This document shows positions 8,698 through 16,565 of a stretch of DNA of 64,000 bases, piece by piece (the stretch's first letter is position 1; each line of letters begins with the position of its first letter). Source of the stretch: Roseibium salinum (GTDB taxonomy: Bacteria; Pseudomonadota; Alphaproteobacteria; Rhizobiales; Stappiaceae); the NCBI RefSeq assembly GCF_026240905.1, contig NZ_JAPEVI010000003.1, positions 3,596,001 through 3,660,000 on the forward strand, given 5' to 3'. Under the pieces are notes generated by a model. That model saw nothing but the letters and a program-made list of their open reading frames with translations. It had not been told where the DNA came from and ran no database searches. Both the position numbers and the translations under genes were made by a program.

Positions 8698-8955
8698 CGC
8701 GGCCGCAGCACCTGGCAGTGCGCGAGATCATCGCGCGCGGTCTGGCCTGCAATGTGTTCTGGCGGGTGCGTTTCATTTAAGATTTCGGTTTCCGTAAGGA
8801 TTTGCTGTATCATCGCTACGACAGTACGACTCGCGATTGTATGCGAGCACAACACATGAACGTTCTATCTTATTCCCGATCTTAACCAAAAAAGGGCGGG
8901 ATCAAAAGCTCTGATGAAGTGTTGTTTCACGTGAGAGCAGTGTGCGGAGAGCTCT

Positions 8956-9498
8956 TTGCCGGACGAGAACCTGAAAGCGGAGATGATCCGTCTGCTCCCG
9001 AAGCTCAGAAGTTTCGCATTGCGGCTGTGCCGCAACCCGGAACAGGCAGACGATCTGGTGCAGACGACGTGCGAGCGCGCTATCCGCTCGCTCGACCAGT
9101 TTGACCCGTCGACCCGGCTCGACAGCTGGATGTTCCGGATATTGCAGAACTTTTACCTGAATTCCCAGCGCGATGCCGCGAACCGGGCAAGGCTGTTCGA
9201 CGTCGCCATGCTGGATTTCGAGGAAAGCTTCGACGGAGACAAGGCAGTCGCCAACAGTTTGGAGCTGCAGAAGGTACAGGCCTTTATCGAGCACCTTGAT
9301 GAGGACAACCGCGAAGTCCTTCTCAAGATCGCCGTGGAAGGCCGCAGTTACAAGGAAGTTGCCGAGGAACTCGACGTTCCCATCGGCACGGTTACAAGCC
9401 GGCTGGCCCGCGCTCGGCTGAAGCTGCGGGAATGGCTGGAGACAACGGACACTGCACCGGAGGTCAAATTGCGCAACCTTTCAGGAGGTGTGTCATGA
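8956..9498 (+). CDS. ECF-type RNA polymerase sigma factor
   Basis: A 180-residue group IV sigma factor with only regions 2 and 4. Region 2 runs from about 8 to 75 (RSFALRLCRNPEQADDLVQ, then RLDSWMFRILQNFYLN). Region 4 runs from about 105 to 160 and carries the helix-turn-helix YKEVAEELDVPIGTVTSRL, followed by the usual RARLKLREWL. The start is TTG at 8956 with GGAGAG at 8946-8951; an ATG ten codons further in is the alternative. The stop overlaps the anti-sigma start (ATGA). The sigma probably directs its own promoter and the divergent operon, but I could not recognise a -35/-10 pair in the 258-bp intergenic region. Confidence 0.92.
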   Translation: MPDENLKAEMIRLLPKLRSFALRLCRNPEQADDLVQTTCERAIRSLDQFDPSTRLDSWMFRILQNFYLNSQRDAANRARLFDVAMLDFEESFDGDKAVANSLELQKVQAFIEHLDEDNREVLLKIAVEGRSYKEVAEELDVPIGTVTSRLARARLKLREWLETTDTAPEVKLRNLSGGVS

Positions 9499-10193
9499 CT
9501 TTTGACGAAAAGCGCGAGCAGGTCGTGCTTGCCGAGAAGATCGGCAGGATACTGGACGGGGAAGCGACCGCGCTGGAGAGAACCGCGCTGCGCGCACAGA
9601 TCACGCAAACGGCCACGGGCGAGCAGCTTCTGCGCAAGATGCCGCGTGACAATGCACTGCTGCAGAAAGCCGTCCCCGCGGAGGTGCCCCAACACAGCAT
9701 GGACCGGTTTCTGGCCGTCATCGACCGGGAATTCGCAACGCGGCAGGCGCCGACGATCCGGCAGCCGCAACGCTCCTGGACGCGCACCATGCTTCAGTTG
9801 GCGGCCGCCCTCGTCCTGATCGCCGGCACTGTCATGCTCACGAGCGTCATCATGCAGTCCCGCATGGACAACGCCGTTGCCTCTCTGGCGGCGCATATGG
9901 AGGCCGAGCGGATGCTGCTCGCCCAGACTGTGCAGGAAGCGCTTGAGACGAAAGTCAGTGGCGAGCCGGTCCAGATCGGCCAGAACGGCGATTGGTCCGA
10001 GGTTCTGACGCCGATCAAGACCTACCGGAGCAAGAGCGGACACTGGTGCCGCGAATATCTCAGGGAAACGTCCTTCGACGGTATGGACATGTCCGTGCGC
10101 GGAACGGCCTGCCGGGCCCAGAACGGTACCTGGACAACGGTGTCCGCGGAGCCGGTCGCCGACAGGATTCTTGCTCACAGGCCGAAGACCTGA
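9495..10193 (+). CDS. transmembrane anti-sigma factor with antigen-like periplasmic domain
   Basis: A 232-residue protein whose ATG overlaps the ECF sigma stop and has AGGAGGTG at 9483-9490. Residues 1-95 are cytoplasmic, helical and charged, without the zinc HxxxCxxC motif. One membrane helix lies at about 98-119. The periplasmic part (145-216) shows EALETKVSG, LTPIKTY, Cys185 in HWCREY and Cys206 in GTACR, matching the lipoprotein at 7822-8208 and the 17-kDa antigen-like family. Position and topology make it the anti-sigma partner. The sensing role of the C-terminal domain is inference. The conserved Cys pair could form a disulfide. Confidence 0.75.
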   Translation: MTFDEKREQVVLAEKIGRILDGEATALERTALRAQITQTATGEQLLRKMPRDNALLQKAVPAEVPQHSMDRFLAVIDREFATRQAPTIRQPQRSWTRTMLQLAAALVLIAGTVMLTSVIMQSRMDNAVASLAAHMEAERMLLAQTVQEALETKVSGEPVQIGQNGDWSEVLTPIKTYRSKSGHWCREYLRETSFDGMDMSVRGTACRAQNGTWTTVSAEPVADRILAHRPKT

Positions 10194-10469
10194 CCTCTTG
10201 AAAGGCAATTTATTTGCCGCGGCAAGCCGGGTTTCCCTGTTTGCTGCAGGGCCGAACTGTCACCATTGCGACGCGCCTTTTCCCAAGCCCGGCAAATTGG
10301 GCAATTAGACCTTTTACTGCAATTGACAGCTGCCGTGCAGGTCAGTACCGTCCCCCGCCATGCGCCACGGTTGGCTCATTTCCGCCATTTGTGACGTCGC
10401 GTAATTGTGGCGGAAAGGCCTGATAATGCGGTGCGGCAAAAAGCCGGCCCAGCAAGAGGTTGAGACCAA

Positions 10470-11219
10470 ATGAAAATCCTTGTGCCCGTGAAACGGGTCA
10501 TTGACTACAACGTGAAGGTCCGCGTGAAGGCGGATGGCTCGGGTGTCGATCTTGCCAATGTCAAGATGTCGATGAACCCGTTTGACGAAATCTCCGTCGA
10601 AGAGGCCTTGCGGCTGAAGGAAGCCGGCAAGGCCACGGAAGTGGTTGTGGTCTCCGTCGGCCCGCAGCAGGCCAGCGAAACCCTTCGGACCGGCCTTGCC
10701 ATGGGCGCCGACCGGGGCATCCTGGTCAAGACGGACGAGACGACAGAACCGCTGGCCGTCGCCAAGATCCTGAAGGCCATCGTTGAAGAAGAGCAGCCTG
10801 GCCTGGTGATCCTCGGCAAGCAGGCGATCGACGACGACTGCAACCAGACCGGACAGATGCTGGCAGCCCTGCTCGGCTGGAGCCAGGGTACGTTTGCCTC
10901 CAAGGTCGATCTCGGCGACGAGACCGTGAACGTCACCCGCGAAGTCGATGGCGGCCTGCAGACCGTGAAGCTGAAGCTTCCGGCCATCGTGACGACGGAC
11001 CTGCGCCTGAACGAGCCGCGCTACGCGTCCCTGCCGAACATCATGAAGGCGAAGAAGAAGCCGATCGACGAGAAGACGCCGGCCGATTTCGGCGTCGACG
11101 TTTCGCCGCGCCTGACGGTGGTATCCACCAGCGAACCCGCGACCCGCAAGGCCGGCATCAAGGTTGGTTCCGTCAGCGAACTGGTTGACAAACTCAAGAA
11201 CGAGGCCGGTGTCCTTTAA
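10470..11219 (+). CDS. etfB: electron transfer flavoprotein beta subunit
   Basis: A 249-residue small subunit of ETF, which carries electrons from acyl-CoA dehydrogenases to ETF:ubiquinone oxidoreductase. It begins [17 protein letters not shown] and contains [10 protein letters not shown] and the recognition-loop region around [18 protein letters not shown], all typical of EtfB. AGAGG precedes the ATG. It is followed after 22 bp by etfA. The 276 bp upstream (10194-10469) contain a TTGACA at 10323-10328 but no convincing -10. Confidence 0.96.
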   Translation: MKILVPVKRVIDYNVKVRVKADGSGVDLANVKMSMNPFDEISVEEALRLKEAGKATEVVVVSVGPQQASETLRTGLAMGADRGILVKTDETTEPLAVAKILKAIVEEEQPGLVILGKQAIDDDCNQTGQMLAALLGWSQGTFASKVDLGDETVNVTREVDGGLQTVKLKLPAIVTTDLRLNEPRYASLPNIMKAKKKPIDEKTPADFGVDVSPRLTVVSTSEPATRKAGIKVGSVSELVDKLKNEAGVL

Positions 11220-11241
11220 GGGCGTCGCAGGAGGAAAAACA

Positions 11242-12174
11242 ATGACAACACTTCTTGTGGCCGAACATGCCGGCGGCACGCTCAACGACGCAACGGCCAA
11301 GGCGCTGACGGCAGCCGTCGCGCTCGGCTCCGACGTTCACGTTCTGGTGGCCGGCAAGGGCGTCCAGGGTGCCGCGGACGCTGCCGCGAAGCTGTCCGGC
11401 GTCGCCAAGGTGCTGGTTGCCGAGAGCGATGCGCTGGAGCATCATCTGGCCGAGCCGATGGCGGCCCTGATCGTCGGCATGGCCGATCGTTACGACGCGA
11501 TCGTCGCCCCGGCGACCACCAACGGCAAGAACACGCTGCCGCGCGTGGCCGCCCTGCTCGACGTCATGCAGATTTCCGACATTACCGCGGTCGTCGATGC
11601 GGAAACCTTCGAGCGTCCGATCTATGCGGGCAACGCCCTCCAGACCGTGAAGTCGGGCGATCCGAAGAAAGTCATCACCGTGCGGACCTCCACCTTCGCC
11701 GCGGCGGAAGCGGGCGGTTCGGCCCCGGTCGAAACCGTTGCGGGCACCGACGGCCCCGGCCTGTCGGAATTCGTCGGCGAGGAACTTTCCAAGTCGGACC
11801 GTCCGGAGTTGACCTCCGCGAAGATCATCATTTCGGGCGGTCGTGCGCTCGGCTCGGATGAAAAATTCAGGGAAGTCATCATTCCGGTCGCCGACGCGCT
11901 CGGCGCAGCCGTCGGGGCCTCGCGCGCCGCGGTCGATGCCGGTTATGCGCCGAACGACTGGCAGGTGGGTCAGACCGGCAAGGTCGTCGCCCCGGATCTC
12001 TACATTGCCTGCGGCATTTCCGGCGCGATCCAGCATCTGGCCGGCATGAAGGATTCCAAGGTGATCGTGGCGATCAACAAGGACGAGGAAGCCCCGATCT
12101 TCCAGGTGGCGGATTACGGTCTCGTCGCCGATCTCTTCGATGTGCTGCCGGAATTGAAGGCCGCGGTCGAATAA
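11242..12174 (+). CDS. etfA: electron transfer flavoprotein alpha subunit
   Basis: A 310-residue large subunit of ETF. The ATG at 11242 is preceded by AGGAGG (11229-11234); earlier in-frame codons overlap etfB and are not used. The N-terminal half is the Rossmann-like domain ([15 protein letters not shown]). The C-terminal half holds the FAD site, with [28 protein letters not shown] and [18 protein letters not shown]. It pairs with EtfB and delivers electrons to the quinone pool. A strong hairpin follows the stop, so etfBA is probably a transcription unit of its own. Confidence 0.96.
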   Translation: MTTLLVAEHAGGTLNDATAKALTAAVALGSDVHVLVAGKGVQGAADAAAKLSGVAKVLVAESDALEHHLAEPMAALIVGMADRYDAIVAPATTNGKNTLPRVAALLDVMQISDITAVVDAETFERPIYAGNALQTVKSGDPKKVITVRTSTFAAAEAGGSAPVETVAGTDGPGLSEFVGEELSKSDRPELTSAKIIISGGRALGSDEKFREVIIPVADALGAAVGASRAAVDAGYAPNDWQVGQTGKVVAPDLYIACGISGAIQHLAGMKDSKVIVAINKDEEAPIFQVADYGLVADLFDVLPELKAAVE

Positions 12175-12194
12175 ATCTGCGGCAAATTGATCAC

Positions 12195-12232
12195 GGACCC
12201 CGGGGCGAATGACAGAATTCGCTCCGGGGTCC
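12195..12232 (+). terminator. hairpin after etfA
   Basis: A 16-bp stem with one mismatch (12195-12210 with 12217-12232) around a 6-base loop, starting 20 bp after the etfA stop and followed by TTGCTGTT rather than a full T tract. It probably ends etfBA transcription. Confidence 0.65.
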
Positions 12233-12356
12233 TTGCTGTTCGGCGCAAGACTTGCCAAAAATAGCCGCAAGCCCTTCAATCGGGGCGCGTACCAGAGCGG
12301 CGGGCGGTCAACCGGAAGCGGTTGAACCTCCAAAAGCTGATCGATGTTAAAGTGTT

Positions 12357-12396
12357 AGAGCATCTTGTCTGCGTTCTTCCGAACGCAGGATGCTCT
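12357..12396. repeat. bulged palindromic repeat, copy A
   Basis: The right arm is complementary to AGAGCATCCTGCGTTC. The left arm has the same sequence with four extra bases (TTGT), and the loop is TTCC. It sits 18 bp before the hbd start codon. One of five related elements in the window (14867, 28389, 40234, 58255). Confidence 0.8.
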
Positions 12397-12414
12397 AGAG
12401 ATCGGATATTCAGG

Positions 12415-13296
12415 ATGGCTGTCGAGATTAAGAAAGTCGGCGTAATCGGTGCGGGTCAGATGGGCAGCGGCATTGCGCATGTGTGCGCAGTCGCCGGCTT
12501 TGACGTGGCAATCAGCGACATTTCCATGGAGCGGATCGAGTCGGGACTCGCTTCGATCAACGGATACATGGCGCGCCAGGTTTCAAAATCCGTGATCACC
12601 GAGGAAGTCAGGACCGCCGCGCTGGACCGGATCAAGCCGGCAGAGGATCTCGACATGCTCAGCGATGCGGATCTGGTGATCGAATCGGCTGTCGAAAACG
12701 AACAGGTGAAGCGCAAGATCTTTTCGCAGCTCTGCCCGATCCTGAAGCCGGAAGCCATCCTGGCCACGAATACCTCGTCGATCTCCATCACCCGTCTCGC
12801 CGCCTCCACCGATCGTCCCGAGCGGTTCATCGGCATCCACTTCATGAACCCGGTTCCGGTGATGGAGCTTGTCGAGCTGGTGCGCGGCATTGCCACCGAA
12901 GACGAGACCTTCGAGGCGTCGAAGGGCTTCTGCGACAGACTGGGCAAACAGATCGCCGTTGCCGAGGACTTTCCGGCCTTCATGGTCAACCGCATCCTGC
13001 TGCCGATGATCAACGAGGCGATCTACACGCTTTACGAAGGCGTCGGATCCGTCGAATCCATCGACAAGGCCATGCGCCTCGGGGCCAACCATCCGATGGG
13101 CCCGCTGCAGCTGGCGGATTTCATCGGCCTGGACACCTGCCTGTCGATCATGCAGGTGCTCTACGAAGGCCTGGCGGACAGCAAGTACCGGCCGTGCCCG
13201 CTGCTCGTGAAATATGTCGAAGCCGGCTGGCTCGGCCGCAAGACGCATCGCGGCTTCTATGACTATCGGGGCGAGCATCCGGTCCCGACGCGCTGA
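12415..13296 (+). CDS. 3-hydroxybutyryl-CoA dehydrogenase
   Basis: A 293-residue NAD(P)-dependent 3-hydroxyacyl-CoA dehydrogenase that interconverts acetoacetyl-CoA and 3-hydroxybutyryl-CoA in the cytoplasm. It shows the nucleotide-binding GAGQMGSG (12-19), the catalytic His in GIHFMNPVPVM and the C-terminal domain with FMVNRILLPMINEA and GPLQLADFIGLDT. The ATG at 12415 begins the conserved VEIKKVGVIGAG N-terminus. The SD is weak, and a palindromic repeat lies directly upstream. It is 5 bp from the following ligase gene, so the two are likely translated from one message. Association with etfBA is common in Rhizobiales. Confidence 0.94.
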   Translation: MAVEIKKVGVIGAGQMGSGIAHVCAVAGFDVAISDISMERIESGLASINGYMARQVSKSVITEEVRTAALDRIKPAEDLDMLSDADLVIESAVENEQVKRKIFSQLCPILKPEAILATNTSSISITRLAASTDRPERFIGIHFMNPVPVMELVELVRGIATEDETFEASKGFCDRLGKQIAVAEDFPAFMVNRILLPMINEAIYTLYEGVGSVESIDKAMRLGANHPMGPLQLADFIGLDTCLSIMQVLYEGLADSKYRPCPLLVKYVEAGWLGRKTHRGFYDYRGEHPVPTR

Positions 13297-13301
13297 GCAA
13301 A

Positions 13302-14816
13302 ATGAATCTTGCCCGCTACTGCCTCACCAATGCCGATCCCGATCCGGGCAAGACGGCGCTGGAAGTGGTGGGGGCCGGCGGAGAAATCCTTGAGGTCTGG
13401 ACGTTCGGCGATCTGGTCCGATCGGTTCTGTCGGTCGCGGCCGGGCTCGGGGCAGCGGGTCTTCGGCCCGGCGACCGGGTTCTGCTGAGGATCGGGCATT
13501 CCAGCGATTTTCCACTGCTGTTCTTTGGTGCGATTGCAGGCGGGTTCGTTCCCGTGCCGACATCCGCCCTGCTCACGCCGCTGGAAACCGCCGCTATCCT
13601 GAGCGACAGCGGCGCAAGCGCGATCGTCCATGACGGCCAGACGCCGCTGCCGGAGACGTCCGTTGTCCCGTTCCTGGGACCCGGTGCCATCGCCGAGCTG
13701 AAGCGGTCCGTGCCGGGAGCCTTTGCCGAAACCGGCCGGGACGATCCGGCCTTTCTGATCTACACGTCCGGAACGAGCGGGACGCCGAAGGGCGTCCTTC
13801 ATGCGCACAGGGCCGCTGCTGCGCGGGCGCCCATGTATCAGGGCTGGTACGGCATATCGGCCGCCGACCGGCTGCTGCATGCCGGAGCGTTCAACTGGAC
13901 CTATACGCTCGGCGCCGGGCTGATGGACCCATGGGCCAACGGCGCCACCAGCATCGTCTATGACGGGCCGCGCGATCCGGATGTCTGGCCGCGGATCATT
14001 ACCGCGACCGGGGCAACGCTGTTTGCCGCCGTGCCGAGCCTTTACCGCCGCATCCTGAAATACGGCGAGGTCTCGCCCGCCTCGTTTCCGGCGCTGCGGC
14101 ACGGCCTGACGGCCGGCGAAGCGCTGGCGGCCAACCTCTATCATGACTGGAAGACCCGGACCGGCCGGGAGCTCTATGAAGCGCTCGGCATGAGCGAGAT
14201 ATCGACCTATCTGTCGAGCGGGCCGCTCGTTGCGGTTAAGCCGGGATCGCCCGGCAAGCCGCAGGCGGGGCGCAAGGCCGCGATCCTGCGCGAGCGCTCG
14301 GATGGGCAGGATTTCGCGGCGCCGGGCGAACCGGGCCTTCTGGCCATCCATCGGGATGAACCGGGGCTGATGCTCGGCTACTGGAACCGGCCGCAAGAGA
14401 CGGAAGCCGCGTTTCGCGGCGACTGGTTTCTGACGGGCGACCGGGCCCGGCAGGATGAGGATGGCTATTACTGGTATGAAGGCCGGGCCGACGATCTCAT
14501 GAACGCTTTCGGCTACCGGGTCGCGCCGGAGGAGGTGGAGCGGGTGCTGGCGGCCGACCGCCAGGTGCTCGAGGTTGCCGTGACGGCCGTTCCGGCGCCA
14601 AACGGCATCAGCCTGATCACCGCCTTCGTGGTGCCCCGTGATCCGGACGGATTTGACGTGGACCGTCTTGCCGCCCATGCAGCCGGCCAATTGGCCGAAT
14701 ACAAGCGCCCGAAGGCCTATCAGGTGGTCGACCAGCTCCCCCGCACCCCGTCCGGAAAGGTTCGCCGGAAGGCGCTGACGCAGGCGGAACCCGACGGATT
14801 TCTCGCGCCAGGGTAA
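13302..14816 (+). CDS. AMP-dependent acyl-CoA ligase
   Basis: A 504-residue member of the ANL superfamily. The P-loop motif YTSGTSGTPKG is at 154-164, the adenylation motif around EALGMSEIS, the hinge GDWFLTGDRARQDEDGY, and the C-terminal lysine in PRTPSGKVRRK. Such enzymes make acyl- or aryl-CoA from acid, ATP and CoA through an acyl-AMP. The size and TGDRA hinge are close to benzoate-CoA ligase-like members, but the substrate cannot be read directly. It follows hbd by 5 bp, which suggests feeding a carboxylic acid into CoA-linked oxidation with EtfBA as electron acceptor. Confidence 0.9.
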   Translation: MNLARYCLTNADPDPGKTALEVVGAGGEILEVWTFGDLVRSVLSVAAGLGAAGLRPGDRVLLRIGHSSDFPLLFFGAIAGGFVPVPTSALLTPLETAAILSDSGASAIVHDGQTPLPETSVVPFLGPGAIAELKRSVPGAFAETGRDDPAFLIYTSGTSGTPKGVLHAHRAAAARAPMYQGWYGISAADRLLHAGAFNWTYTLGAGLMDPWANGATSIVYDGPRDPDVWPRIITATGATLFAAVPSLYRRILKYGEVSPASFPALRHGLTAGEALAANLYHDWKTRTGRELYEALGMSEISTYLSSGPLVAVKPGSPGKPQAGRKAAILRERSDGQDFAAPGEPGLLAIHRDEPGLMLGYWNRPQETEAAFRGDWFLTGDRARQDEDGYYWYEGRADDLMNAFGYRVAPEEVERVLAADRQVLEVAVTAVPAPNGISLITAFVVPRDPDGFDVDRLAAHAAGQLAEYKRPKAYQVVDQLPRTPSGKVRRKALTQAEPDGFLAPG

Positions 14817-14866
14817 TCTTGCGTTAACCCTTGTTTAAGGGCAGGGGGATAGGGTGAGTGCAACCT

Positions 14867-14905
14867 GGAGCATCCTGCGTTCAGATGAACGCGGATAAGA
14901 TGCTC
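14867..14905. repeat. bulged palindromic repeat, copy B
   Basis: The left arm GGAGCATCCTGCGTTC pairs with a right arm that carries about four extra bases (complement reads GAGCATCTTATCCGCGTTC), with AGAT as loop. Here the bulge is in the opposite arm from copy A. It lies between the acyl-CoA ligase and the first YjfB-like gene. Confidence 0.8.
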
Positions 14906-14957
14906 GGACACTTTCGAAAGCGATCAGCCTGACCGCAGGTTGATCCGGGAGCATGAG

Positions 14958-15161
14958 ATGGACAGCGTTGGAATTGCGGGCGCATATGTTGCGATGACCC
15001 AGGCCCAGACGGGCCAGGCGCTTCAGGCCAAGATGATGAAAATGGTCGCCCAGCAAGATGCCGGCCTCGTCGCCCTTCTTCAGGAAGGGGCTGAAAATCT
15101 TCAGTCCGTGCAAGGCGCGCCGGCCCCCGGCCTCGGCACCCAGATCGACCTGACTGCCTGA
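14958..15161 (+). CDS. YjfB-like small protein
   Basis: A 67-residue protein starting MDSVGIAGAYVAMTQ, with GGGAG at 14947-14951. The N-terminal (S/A)xxxxAMxQ helix, the middle LQAKMMKMVAQQ helix and the C-terminal PGLGTQIDLTA agree with the YjfB (putative motility protein) family, short proteins found near flagellar or chemotaxis genes in some bacteria. No flagellar genes are in this window. The function is unknown. A related small gene follows 306 bp downstream. Confidence 0.65.
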   Translation: MDSVGIAGAYVAMTQAQTGQALQAKMMKMVAQQDAGLVALLQEGAENLQSVQGAPAPGLGTQIDLTA

Positions 15162-15467
15162 CCTTCCAGCCCCGTTTGTTAACAGCCCGGCCGGCTTTCC
15201 CGTCTGCCGGGGACGTATTTCCCGCCCTCAACGCCCGTTTGGCTCGCAGCCCCGTGAAGCAGCGCGAAAGGACGGCGCAATTGCATGGGCAGCAAAATCA
15301 TGCACTTGCCGCACGGTGTTTCCGATTTTAGGCAAATCCACTGGAGTTCCTAAGGATCCAGGCAAGCATTATCCGAATCTCCGCCCCGAATTTACCTTTG
15401 TATCCAGACATTTGGGGCAGGATGGCGCAATCAGGTGCCTGCGCACCGCGCCGAAGGAGAACCGATA
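15162..15467. other. 306-bp gap between the two small genes
   Basis: No gene is recognised. It contains short GC-rich inverted sequences just after the first gene (CCGGCC region near 15189) and otherwise unremarkable DNA. A promoter for the second small gene presumably lies here, but no consensus stands out. Confidence 0.5.
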
Positions 15468-15674
15468 ATGACGAGTGTGTCCGACAGCACTTCGGCTGCC
15501 TATAGTGCAGCCAGCGTCCGTAACGAACTTGCGGCCAATGCCGTCCGTGATCAGAACGACCAGGAACGCCAGGTCGCCGAACGCCTTCAAAAGGCCCAGG
15601 AGACGACCGAGGAAGCGCGCCGCGAGTCCCGCAAGATGCCCGGGCTTGGAGAAGCCGTCGACATCACGGTTTAG
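15468..15674 (+). CDS. small protein with YjfB-like C-terminus
   Basis: A 68-residue hydrophilic protein starting MTSVSDSTSAAYSAAS, with AAGGAGA at 15454-15460. The centre is a charged helix rich in Gln, Glu and Arg. The end, PGLGEAVDITV, closely resembles the end of the preceding small protein, PGLGTQIDLTA. It may be a diverged paralogue of that protein or a partner sharing a C-terminal motif. No known function, signal peptide or membrane segment. Confidence 0.6.
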   Translation: MTSVSDSTSAAYSAASVRNELAANAVRDQNDQERQVAERLQKAQETTEEARRESRKMPGLGEAVDITV

Positions 15675-15820
15675 CCTACAGATGAAATGGCCGTCGCCGC
15701 GGGCGGATCGGCCACCGATCGGCACGCTGGCGAGCACCAATTCCTATCTTCCGGATACGAATGAGCCCCGGCTCGCCTGGGGCCGCTCCGTGTGATGTCA
15801 GCGCCCACGCCCCTTTCATG

Positions 15821-15851
15821 AAAAACTCCGGTCGACGTTCCGGGCCGGAGT
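15821..15851 (-). terminator. terminator after the tlpA-like gene
   Basis: On the minus strand a 7-bp stem ACTCCGG/CCGGAGT (15845-15851 with 15825-15831) is followed by five T residues, 11 bp past the stop of the tlpA-like gene. Confidence 0.65.
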
Positions 15852-15861
15852 CCCGCCGGAG

Positions 15862-16524
15862 CTAGGCGTCGGGCTTGACCATTGCGCTGCGAATGAGCGC
15901 CTTGGCGTCGTCGGATGCCCATTCGGCGGGGCCGTACATGGTGCCGATCTCGCAGCCTTCCGGGCTGACCAGGATCGTCGTCGGCAGGCCCGTGGCACGG
16001 GCAACCTTGCGCAAGTCCTGCAAGAGACCGTTCGTGCTGTCCTGATAATAGGTCAGATGACTGACGCCGATTTCCTGCAGAAAGGCTTTCGGCTTTTCCG
16101 GTCCGCCGCGATCCAGGCTGACGGCCACCACCTGAAAATCATCATCGCCCATATCCGCCTGAAGCTGGTCGAGGGCCGGCATTTCCTTGCGGCAGGGCGC
16201 GCACCAGGTCGCCCAGAGGTTGAGGAGAACCGTCTTGTCCTTGAAATCCGCCATGGTGACGGGCTGATCGTCCGGTCCCTTGAAGGTGAGGTTCTTCAAG
16301 TCCAGCGGTTGGCTTGCGGGAAGAAAGGCGGCAACCTCGCCGGCTGCCAAAGGCTTTGCGGCCGCAGCTGCTTCAAGGGCACCCGAACAGCTTTCGGCAC
16401 CGGCAATATTGCCATTGGGACCGGCGATCACGTATAGAGCCGCTACAGCGGCCGCTGCGCCTGCGAGCCCGGCGGCGTAAAAGCCGCGCCTGGAGCTGCG
16501 GGCGGGTTCAGTTGGCTTCGTCAT
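15862..16524 (-). CDS. tlpA: TlpA-family thiol:disulfide oxidoreductase
   Basis: A 220-residue membrane-anchored periplasmic thioredoxin. The basic N-terminus (SSRRGF) is followed by a hydrophobic Ala-rich anchor (about 16-35). The thioredoxin fold carries WCAPC at 107-111 and the cis-proline region GLPTTILV. TlpA proteins reduce periplasmic disulfides and were described as needed for cytochrome oxidase (Cu site) maturation in Bradyrhizobium. Two further cysteines (CSG near 46 and EGCEIG near 190) are a feature of alphaproteobacterial TlpA. It is divergent from argH with only 41 bp between the start codons, so the promoters overlap. Confidence 0.9.
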   Translation of the reverse strand: MTKPTEPARSSRRGFYAAGLAGAAAAVAALYVIAGPNGNIAGAESCSGALEAAAAAKPLAAGEVAAFLPASQPLDLKNLTFKGPDDQPVTMADFKDKTVLLNLWATWCAPCRKEMPALDQLQADMGDDDFQVVAVSLDRGGPEKPKAFLQEIGVSHLTYYQDSTNGLLQDLRKVARATGLPTTILVSPEGCEIGTMYGPAEWASDDAKALIRSAMVKPDA

Positions 16525-16565
16525 TCGTTCACACCTCGCAAGAGGCGCCTCTTAAGGGACAGGAC

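Noticed and set aside
8698..8955. ECF-type promoter pair for the divergent operons
   Set aside because: I looked for GGAAC-like -35 and GTT/CGTT-like -10 elements with 15-18 bp spacing on both strands and found no convincing pair, so none is annotated.
10323..10351. Promoter for etfB (TTGACA with TACCGT at 17 bp)
   Set aside because: The -35 is good but the -10 is poor and about 120 bp from the start; not strong enough to annotate.
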